Part shown: piece after piece, positions 55,786-64,000 of the stretch
How positions within the stretch are numbered: position 1 is the stretch's first letter
Layout: every line of letters starts with the position of its first letter
From: Lotus japonicus
Taxonomy: Eukaryota > Streptophyta > Magnoliopsida > Fabales > Fabaceae
Reading direction: 5' to 3'
NCBI RefSeq assembly: GCF_012489685.1
Contig: NC_080042.1
Coordinates: 93,894,576-93,958,575 of the forward strand
DNA length: 64,000 nt
Notes under the pieces: model-generated
What the model was told of the DNA's origin: nothing
The model's input: the letters and a program-made list of their open reading frames with translations, nothing else
The model's database searches: none
Position numbers and translations under genes: made by a program

Positions 55786-58700
55786 TTATTGGTTGCTTCG
55801 GTTATCCTGACTATTCTTCTTGACACTACGGAAAACATCTTGCATTAACCTCTCATGCTCTCTTAGCATGTCATCAATGTTGCCACCTGGAGGTACTAAT
55901 GGTCCAGAACAATGGATCCTATTTTTCTTGGGCACATACCCCTGTAATCACAAAGGAAAACAAAATCAAAATGGTTCCACGACAGAGAACAAAAGTATAT
56001 CAATTCTTGCACGTAAAAGAAAGAGTGCACTAACATGCCTTGAGGCTTATCATTATTACTACACTGACCTAGGTTATGATAAACTGAAAATGAGATAATT
56101 AAGAGAAGTTTGTTCTTACCATCCCAGGTTCTTGTTCCTTTTTAACAGAGGAGGTAGATAAATCTGCCACGTGATTCAAATGTGACCTTTGTGTCCTTAA
56201 CTCTGGATTGTTCCTAGATCTAGATGATCCTGGTCTTTTACTCAATGAAGATGGTCCTACTGCACTGCCAAGTATAACTGAAGTAGAATTTGCATAACCA
56301 TTTTGTAGAGATGCTCTTGTTGTCTCACACTTGTGAGATCCACCCTCCTCTTGTGACTCATGTTTAGGACGGGACACTCTAGTATTTGACGTGCCCTGCC
56401 AAAAATATTAAAGTAGCCATGAGAATTGAACAACAAAATTGTAAAAAATAATCACCATGAAGTTATTTTCCCCCACAAATATACCCGCAAAGATGTATCT
56501 CCCCTAGCATTATACTCTGGTGTTTCCAGCACTTTGCCTTCTCCTGCTCCTCTTAAAACAGATACTGGCCTACGTCCTTTACCTGCTTCAGTGTTTTTTC
56601 TGATGCAAAAACAATAATTAAGTTTTATGAATGTTAGCAAATGAAACTTCTTATCAAAATAAGCTCAAAATATGCTATAGGTAAATGCGCTTATTAATAA
56701 GTTAATCTGAGCACTTTGTGAAAAAAGCTCAAATCAGGTTATGGTTTGTCATAAACTATTTACATAAGTTCTCTTAAACACTTACATCAGTGCTTATACT
56801 ATAAGAGAAACTCAAATAAGCTCTTCCAAGCGGGGAAATATAGAAAGTGATCTCATACAGGAAATCCTTTTGGATGTAAAAGATTTAATATATTCTGAGT
56901 TTCGATCAAACAGTGTATCTACCAGAGGAAGCTTAGTTTGATCACAATTGACTTAAAGGTAGTCTACTTGGTGTTACAGAGTTTCAAGACACATGACCCT
57001 TATGTTTTGCATATATTGCATGGGAAAGAGAAACTCATTATTGGGGACTGCATTATTTGATGTTAGAGTAAAAAAAATATAATCAACACAATAAATAAAC
57101 TAGCCACCATCATAATTTGGTGTTAGTTGCAAACGTGTTTTGGTTATCTGTTGGTTGCAGGCATGACTTACTTTCTCTACAGGTTAAACACCTGAGTTTA
57201 TTCCCTCTGGAAGGATATGATCTTAAGAATTCAAGGAGTTGGACCATTCTGACTTGATGAATATAGAACGATACAGTTTTGGTCCTTGTTAGTGATGTTT
57301 CATGCTTATGTTCTGAGGAAGATGTTTAGTTCCTACCTTGTCTATTATTGTTTAGTTCATACAAGTGACTAATGAGAGAAAAAAAGATTCAGACAACTAA
57401 CTCTATTTAACAAGAAGGGTTTATATTTTGTACTTTTGCAGTCCAAAATGTAAAAGATGACAATAATAACATTAAAAAATCAGTCAGAGTCTTCAATATC
57501 TTATTTATAAGAACATAATACCTTATTGCTTCTTTATCTCGACGCTTAGCATCAAACTCCTTGCTTGGTGGAAACTTTGGTAAACTTGAAGGATCACAAG
57601 GTAGTGGATTTGTAGTGAAGAACTGACAAACATCCAACATGAACAGTAACAAGATAAGTAAGACATCCAAAACAGTTATTACAAATAGAGCAAGATCAAA
57701 GATGAATCCAAAATTCAGAAAGTGATTGTCCTAACAAGCCATGAAAAATTTAATCACATTGATGAAATTGGATTTTATAAATTTCACATAAAATGAAGTT
57801 AGTTTTAAATGAACTACCTCACTGTTGAGTGCGGAAGCTGCAGATCCTCGATCATCTGGTTCTATGGAAAGGAGCTTATCAGCAAGAGCCAATGCAGCTG
57901 GAGAAAAGTTTCTAAATGTGTCGGATACTTGGCGTTTGTAACGGTGTTGTGGTTTAAAACTTGTTGCATGTGGAAACTTTGTTCTCTGCCAATACTCTTC
58001 AGATGGTGAACCACAAAGCTTAAAAATCTTGTGCATTTGTTCCACCTGCAGAAATTAAATGATTTTCAATATTAGATTATAATTCATTGCCTATGCTCAG
58101 TAGTAATACAAATACATCTGTAGAAATTATTTCATTGAGATTATAACATCAGCAATTATGAAAAAACCTTATGAATTATCTCTAAACTATTTTGAGCTTA
58201 TGAAAACACTTACGAAAACAGCTTATGAACTATCTCTAGACTATTTGATCTTGTTCTCATACGCTACTCAGATTAACATATGAATAAGCCTTTATACCTA
58301 TCAATAAGTCATTCTGAACTTATTTCAGTAAGTTTATGAATAACGTTTATGTGTTAAGTGTTAATTGTCATTACCGCTTAATTAAGCTGTTTTTTAAGTG
58401 CACTTTAAATGAATCAAATTAACATGAATAGCAAGCATATTGTTTTATGAAAAGTACCTCTGTCCTTCCAGGCATGATAGGCTTCCCCACCAGCAATTCT
58501 GCTAGAATGCAACCAGTACTCCACAAGTCAATTGCAGCTCCATAGTCTGTAGCACCTAGCAAAAGTTCAGGTGCCCTATACCACAGAGTCACAACACGGC
58601 TAGTCAGTGGCTGCTTCTTCTCAGGATCGTACACGGTTGCAAGACCAAAATCTCCAATTTTGAGATTTCCATTGTTGTCAATCAGAAGGTTTGAACCCTT

Positions 58701-60003
58701 GATGTCACGGTGCAGCACGCCCCGGCTATGGCAGTGCTCAAGCCCACATAGCAGTTGCTGCATGTAACATTTAACCTGCAAAGTCCATGCATAAAACAAT
58801 TCCACACCATAAGGAACCTTCTATTACTCTTTTTCCTAAGCGACTTACAATTTTCTTTTTATTTATTTAAGAGATAAGCCACTCTATCAAATAGCTATAA
58901 ACTAGTTTCCATAACTGAAATGTATTGTTCTAACAGAATGTCTCACAATATGTGAAGTATTCAGTTTGAGAAGACAGAAGATGCATGCACTCATCTGCTT
59001 GTAAGTGTACAAGATGATATTTAAAATCCTTAGAATTATCTTAAGAATAGCTTCAAAACTACTTTCTCATGCTTTGGAATTTATAACATGGATGATATGT
59101 TGTACCTGTGGTTCAGTGAATTTTATGCTAGGTACAGCTGCTAGACCAGCAAGGTCATGCTCCATGTACTCAAAAACAAGGTACAAACTGGTGGACGTTC
59201 TAGATGTGACAAGACCCTCAAGTTTGATGATATTAGGATGATCAAGTTGGCGCAAAATATAGATTTCCCTCGCCATAAAACGAACACTTTCAGGATCAGC
59301 ACTTGAAAACCGAACTTTCTTCAAAGCCACAAATTTGCCAGTTTCAAGGTCACGAGCTTTATGCACACTGCTATAAGCCCCTTGTCCAATCTGCACACAC
59401 ACAACATTCACTTAGTGTAAATTAACATAAACACCTTTTTTTTTTTTCATCCATTGAGGCAATCCTGCATTCACAGAGACTTGAATCCGAGACCTCTGCT
59501 TAAGCTAGATAAACCCCACACACTACATAAACATTTTGAAACAAAAGGGCCTCAAATATAGAAGTGATATTAGAACTAACTTGGGCTAATTTTTCAAAGG
59601 AGTCTGCCCTTCGAGGCACCCACCCTTTGATGGCTTCCGCGGCCACTGAAGACAACCACAATGGCCATCCAAAATCTACATGTTCTCCTATGCTGTGCGG
59701 CACGCTGAGAATTCTACTCATGATTGGCTTTCTTTCAACTCCATCACCATCTGTTGTCATGCATCTATGGTGTTTGCTATTTGTTCCATTCAAATGGTTG
59801 GTTTTATCATCAGGTAGCGTTTGGTTAGAGCCCCTGATTAGATGTGATGTTGTCTTAATCAAATGGGGCACTGAACCATCAAACTCTGCAGCTGAAACAG
59901 CAGGAGCAACCAATTGCACTGAAGATTTGTTCAGCTCTTTTTCTTTCTCATATTCCTCAACTTTGTCTTTGTTTGAGGACTCCTTTGAGCAGATGCACCC
60001 CAT
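55786..60003 (-). CDS. CDK-like Ser/Thr protein kinase (At1g54610/At1g18670 group)
   Basis: A protein kinase of the plant CDK-like group with a long C-terminal extension. Eight exons, 60003-59581, 59390-59106, 58775-58458, 58045-57818, 57622-57522, 56599-56485, 56395-56120 and 55941-55786, give 633 aa. The N-terminus MGCICSKE fits N-myristoylation at Gly2 with palmitoylation at Cys3/Cys5, which suggests membrane attachment. The kinase domain begins near 138. It has IGQGAYSSV (142-150), Lys165 in VALKKV, the catalytic loop HRDIKGSN (Asp260), DFG Asp278, and a CDK-type activation segment ending VVTLWYRAPELLLG. A Ser/Arg-rich tail follows and closes with GNIDDMLREHERLMQDVF, a C-terminal block shared by this group. 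All catalytic residues are present. Two introns hold MITE-like DNA. Confidence 0.92.
56640..56835. mobile_element. MITE-like sequence in a kinase intron
   Basis: Words such as AATAAGCTCAAA, CAGTGCTTATACTATAAG and ACTCAAATAAGCTCTTCCA match the style of a family common in legume introns. Termini are eroded and no duplication was found. Confidence 0.35.
58145..58400. mobile_element. Second MITE-like sequence in another kinase intron
   Basis: Repeats of CTTATGAA(T/C)TATCTCTA(A/G) and GCTTATGAAAACACTTACGA, with GTGTTAAGTGTTAATTG, suggest a relative of the sequence at 56640-56835. Boundaries are approximate. Confidence 0.35.
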
Positions 60004-61134
60004 GTTTTATCAATCAATCTATGACTTCCCTTCTGTGGAAATTGTTGTAGTTAAGCAACTGGGTACACTTGTATTTTTCTTGGGAACCCAGAAGCTCCCA
60101 CCCTTCTAATTCCTCCAATCAAGTAGCCATTCACCGTGAAAACTTGTATCGACTGTCCTTTATTGAGAACAAAAAAGATCATACCAGTGGAAAATCCTCC
60201 CAAAGAACTCAATGTTGCAGCATATCAATGTAACTTAAATCCCAAGGAAGGAAAAAAAAAAGAGTGTTGTAAATTTATGAAATATATAGCTTTCAGAATT
60301 CAAGGCTCAACACCTCCAGATTCCTCCATATTGCAGAATCTCAATGAGGACTCAAACACAATATGACAGAAGATTTTGAAAACCAATAGCCCTATATGAA
60401 AATATGATCACAAAAGAACAAGGAATGGATTCCCCCAAAGAAAAAGAATGAAGGGAAGTTTCTCAAAATTCTTGACCTTTGAGGGGATAAAAGGGGGTGG
60501 AAAAGGTAAATCCTTGACAAGAATTTCCTGCTATGAACATAGAAATTCAAAATCACAATGCAGAAGATTTTTTATTTTCTCTATGTTCAAATCAAAAGAA
60601 AAATGAACCAAAAACTGATTTTGATTGATGTTTTGTTCAGTACATAGCAAAGGGTGGTGAGATTGAAGGGAAGGAAGAAAGAAGGAGGGACATTAATGGA
60701 AAATTAAAAAAATAATAAAAATGAGTTAATATGATTATGGTTTGATTTGGAAGAATGGTTGGAGACAGGACAATAGAGATGAGAGATTTACGGTGTGTAG
60801 AATGTAATGGAGTGCGAAAATTGCGAGACACCAAGTGTTCCAGATTGACCCTTGTCATCATCATCATCCCTCTATCACCTTCTAACATCTTCATATTCGC
60901 TGGAATTTGGATAGTTAACAGATTTCTTACACATCAAGTAACAAGAACTTTAACTCCATACAATTTCTTTAATTAAATGACTATTTTCACTAAATTAACG
61001 TTTTTTATTTGAAACAACTAAATTAACGTTAATAATGTCACATTTTAATATTTCAAAATATGTATTTTATGATGTAACTGTAATATAAAAATAGTTACTA
61101 ATTGTTAAATTTTACAATAACACCTTAGTTAATA
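60004..61134. other. Divergent intergenic region, kinase 5' side
   Basis: Upstream DNA of the kinase gene, probably including its 5' UTR in the first few hundred bases. A short (CAT)n run lies near 60857-60868. Frames at 60136-60366 and 60637-60976 have no recognised similarity. The left copy of the SINE duplication is at 61127-61134. Confidence 0.45.
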
Positions 61135-61323
61135 ATTTTTTTTAACCAAATGACTTGACGTATTGGTTCAGCACTTTATCTCTTAAATACATGGTTAGAG
61201 GTTCGAGTCACAATTCTTGCAAATGAATAAACTTATTGGTCACCCTCCTATCACTTAGTGTACTCGGTGAGAGATTAATCTCACCTTTATCGACGGTGGG
61301 AATATGTTGGTTAAAAAAAAAAA
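61135..61323 (+). mobile_element. SINE, plus strand, with poly(A) and 8-bp duplication
   Basis: A tRNA-derived head has a B-box-like GGTTCGAGTC (near 61200) about 35 bp after a weaker A-box-like TGACGTATTGGTTCA. The body includes CACTTAGTGTACTCGG and GAGAGATTAATCTCACC, and the unit ends TTGGTT plus about 12 A. AGTTAATA flanks it at 61127-61134 and 61324-61331. It belongs to the family of the copy at 10272-10458, which is shorter at the 5' end. Confidence 0.8.
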
Positions 61324-61331
61324 AGTTAATA

Positions 61332-61762
61332 GAGGATGGAAAGATGGAAGTAGTTGTGGAGATGGCTTGTGAGTAAGAGTCTGTTTGGATGTACAGACTC
61401 TAAATTGAATTTGTTTTAAAATATTCGAGAATAGTTATATTTTTAGAAAAATTAACATAATTTTCATAAGTTTAAGACAAACGTAACTTATAAATAAGAA
61501 GGTAGAGATTCATCAATTGCATAGATCAATTGATACGGGTTGTTCTACCTCAAAGAAAATCATTGAATTTGAGTTCCTGGAATGGAACTAAGTTAAATAT
61601 ACTTGTGGTTTAATAAAAAAAAAATAAGAAGGTGGAGCAATGGAGTGCATGTGTCTCCAATATAGCAAGCGGGTGTAGGCAGAGAAATTAAAGGACATCA
61701 TGCAGCCTGCGGGAAAATCCAAATCAAACTTCCATCCGTCACAATATGAGCTCTTTCCACAT
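61332..61762 (+). other. Upstream DNA of the steroleosin-like gene
   Basis: AT-rich DNA with a short A-run near 61616. No gene was recognised. Confidence 0.4.
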
Positions 61763-61770
61763 CCACGTGT
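61763..61770 (+). promoter_or_regulatory. ABRE / G-box CCACGTGT
   Basis: CCACGTGT, about 175 bp before the start codon of the steroleosin-like gene, matches the bZIP-bound ABA-response element and G-box core ACGTG. Confidence 0.55.
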
Positions 61771-61839
61771 GCTCACAACTCTTCCTACAATTGCATGTTA
61801 ATGTTAGTTTTCAACTTCAACCACTACATGTCAAATTCA

Positions 61840-61847
61840 CATGCATA
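61840..61847 (+). promoter_or_regulatory. RY element CATGCATA
   Basis: CATGCATA, about 100 bp before the start codon, matches the RY repeat bound by B3 factors (ABI3, FUS3, LEC2) in seed-specific promoters. A further TGCATG lies at about 61792-61797. Confidence 0.55.
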
Positions 61848-61942
61848 CCCTCTCTTCTCTCTTATCTAACCCTCTCTTCCATCTCAGTTAAACTGAACTA
61901 TTTCCCATACTCTTTGTTGATCACTGGTCCTTCTTTGAAGCT

Positions 61943-64000
61943 ATGGATTTTATAAATTTTGTGCTTAATTTGTTGGTCCCTCCAACCAGTTTGATCACAT
62001 TGGCTTTCTCATGGCCAGCACTTTGTTTCCTCAATGCTTGTGAGTGGCTCTATAATAGTATATATGGTGAGGACATGGATAATAAAGTGGTCATCATCAC
62101 TGGAGCATCTTCTGGCATTGGAGAAGTAAGTTATGTTTGCTTCTTAATTCATAGGAAAGGGAAAAAAGTAAAGTTATTTTGTGTGATTTTTCTTATGTGT
62201 GTGTGGTTTGGAATTGCAGCAAATTGCATATGAGTATGCAATAAGGAGAGCAAATTTAATGTTGGTGGCACGCAGAGAGAACAGGCTAAGAGGGATTGCT
62301 GAGAATGCAAGGAGAATGGGTGCAAGGTATGTGATGATTATGGCTGCAGATGTTGTGAAGGAAGATGATTGTAGGAGATTTGTCAATGAGACCATAAATG
62401 TCTTTGGCCGTGGTATGTTCTTGCTACTACCTTTCACTTCATGGTCCATTTTTCATATTGCAGATTAATTAGAGACTTATAGTCCATAATTGTTAAATTG
62501 TTAAAGTAGTAGTGCTGTTTTTGTACTTTTTAACCGGTATCCAAACAAGCTCTAAATAATGACTCAAGTTTTATAATTGTAATCAGTAATTTTGCACTTT
62601 TGAATTATCACTCTGACAATTCCAATTTACAACAGAGAAAATTTTGTTGTCTAAAGAATAATTAGTGAAAGGAAAGGTCAATTTCCACCTTTACATTCTT
62701 ATTACTTGTTTAATTTTCCATGATCTTGCTTTTGTTTGTCTTTCATGAGTGCAGTAGATCACCTAGTAAACACAGTAAGTCTGGGACATACATTTCACTT
62801 TGAAGAAGTTACAGACACCTCAGTTTTCCCTGTTCTCTTGGTAAGAATTCCAACTTGCATAGTTGAAATTTCAGTTGTCACTTCCTAATTCATTGAAATT
62901 TTGAAAAGTTTATGAAGGTTGGAGCTTCATCTAGTCTTTAAAATTTTTGATTCTCAGGATATTAATTTTTGGGGGAATGTTTATCCCACGCTTGTAGCTC
63001 TTCCTTACCTTCACCAAAGCAATGGCCGTGTTATTATTAATGCATCAGTTGAAAGTTGGTTACCTATGCCAAGGATGAGTTTATATGGTGTAAGTATATA
63101 TGCACTAAGTTTATCATTCTCTCTTTTCTTTATACAAAAGCACAGGGCTGGTGGATAATTTAGTAAAACCAGAAATAACCAAAATTATTCCACAAACTGT
63201 AATGAAATCACTGAAGAGAAAAGGACTCTATAGGTAAAGACAGAGATGTCCATATATATGCAGAGAATTGCCATAGAAGTAGACATCAGCTAATAGACAA
63301 CAGGCAATGAGGAAATAAAAGAAAAAAACCTTTCTTTCAAACCATTAATAATATTTCAAGGAGCAAAATCCCACATACATGTAAGAAATAAAAAATTTAC
63401 AGATCTTGCACTTTGTTCAATCTGAGAAGTTCGGTTTTATTCATTGTCATTCAATTTAGCTATTACTTTGGTTTCTGATTCACTATTTTCTGCATGTAAG
63501 GCTGCAAAGGCAGCATTGGTGAACTTCTATGAGACGCTGAGATTTGAATTGAAAGATGAGGTTGGAGTAACGATAGCAACACATGGTTGGATTGGGAGTG
63601 AGATGACGCGGGGAAAGTTCATGCTTGAGGAGGGTGCTGAGATGCAGTGGAAGGAAGAAAGAGAAGTAAGTCCATGTTAGATGGTGCTTTCATTTTCATT
63701 AGCACATTATGTACAATCCTAATAAATCATAAAGAATGTTCAGTGTCATGAACCAATTATCCAAAAAACTTAAGTTGTTCGGTAAGGACACATGAATAAT
63801 TGTATTTCTAACAATACTTGAAATATACCCACATGGCAATGAATTCTTGATGCTTGTTTGATTTTGTTGGCTATGGATTTAGGTGCATGTAAGTGGTGGG
63901 CCAGTAGAGGAGTTCGCGAGGTTAATTGTATCTGGGGCATGTAGAGGAGATGCATATGTGAAGTATCCAAGCTGGTATGATGTGTTCCTACTATACAGGG
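61943..64000 (+). CDS. 11-beta-hydroxysteroid dehydrogenase-like, steroleosin type (partial)
   Basis: A short-chain dehydrogenase of the steroleosin/HSD family, which sits on seed oil bodies and oxidises sterol-type substrates with NAD(P). Six exons are visible, 61943-62125, 62220-62412, 62755-62840, 62958-63089, 63501-63665 and 63883 to beyond 64000; the gene runs off the window. An N-terminal hydrophobic segment with a Pro-containing hairpin (PPTSLITLAFSWPALCFL) would anchor it in the oil-body monolayer. The cofactor motif TGASSGIG is at 53-60. The catalytic set is Asn161, Ser184, Tyr197 and Lys201 (YGAAK). LVNTVSLGH replaces the common NNAG motif, as in HSD5-like members. The start is the first in-frame ATG and opens the anchor. 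It resembles Arabidopsis HSD5/6 more than HSD1. Confidence 0.9.

Noticed and set aside
60466..60484. TAS3-like word ATTCTTGACCTTTGAGG
   Set aside because: It matches the tasiRNA-ARF core only partly, and no second copy or miR390 site is visible nearby.
61196..61215. B-box GGTTCGAGTC as a tRNA gene
   Set aside because: No cloverleaf can be formed; the box belongs to a SINE with poly(A) and target-site duplication.

Overview
The window is nuclear DNA from a flowering plant. The genes are interrupted by GT-AG introns, the intergenic DNA is AT-rich, and the proteins are plant types: plastid tetrapyrrole enzymes, an HKL-type hexokinase and a plant CDK-like kinase family. The repeats (a TRIM, polyadenylated SINEs, gypsy-type LTRs with 'cttaagcg' words) suggest a dicot, most probably a legume. 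The species assignment is inference. I see no organellar, bacterial or viral segment.

Eight complete protein-coding genes and one partial gene could be exon-mapped. In order: CHLD, magnesium chelatase subunit D (+, 817-10085, 15 exons); a UBC19/20-type E2 (+, 10984-11827); a THUMP/TAN1-family protein (-, 13267-16626); an HKL-type hexokinase-like protein (-, 18042-22837); a CCCH zinc finger plus RRM protein (-, 37754-41694); Y14/RBM8A of the exon junction complex (-, 45403-47636); HEMC, hydroxymethylbilane synthase (+, 52630-55178); a CDK-like, probably myristoylated Ser/Thr kinase (-, 55786-60003); and the 5' part of a steroleosin-like 11-beta-HSD (+, 61943 to the window end). All joins keep frame, and the lengths match the families. 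CHLD and HEMC belong to one pathway (chlorophyll/tetrapyrrole synthesis in plastids) and lie about 42 kb apart; the other genes are functionally unrelated housekeeping or regulatory genes.

The space between genes is mostly transposon-derived. Between HKL and the CCCH gene (23-37 kb) lie an RNase H fragment, purine-rich MITE copies, a 137-bp inverted-repeat element, a complete 4.6-kb LTR element with target-site duplication GGTTG that carries only a gag-like frame broken by one stop, and an orphan exon of a low-molecular-weight tyrosine phosphatase. Between Y14 and HEMC (47.8-52.3 kb) lie a 3.1-kb solo LTR (duplication GATCT) holding a 58-bp x5 array, a Tourist-like MITE (duplication TAA) and a decayed LINE 3' end. 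A TRIM (duplication GAATT) sits in CHLD intron 7. Two SINEs of one family, with 12-bp and 8-bp duplications, lie downstream of CHLD and upstream of the HSD gene.

No wholly new system is evident. The items most worth a second look are the intact TRIM and SINEs with their duplications, the gag-only LTR element, the orphan LMW-PTP exon, a miRNA-like foldback at 17.65-17.76 kb, the Asp-to-His change in the HKL phosphate loop, the 27-residue acidic repeat in the THUMP protein, and the ABRE plus RY pair before the steroleosin-like gene. All intron boundaries were set by eye from splice consensus, reading frame and family similarity, without transcripts.
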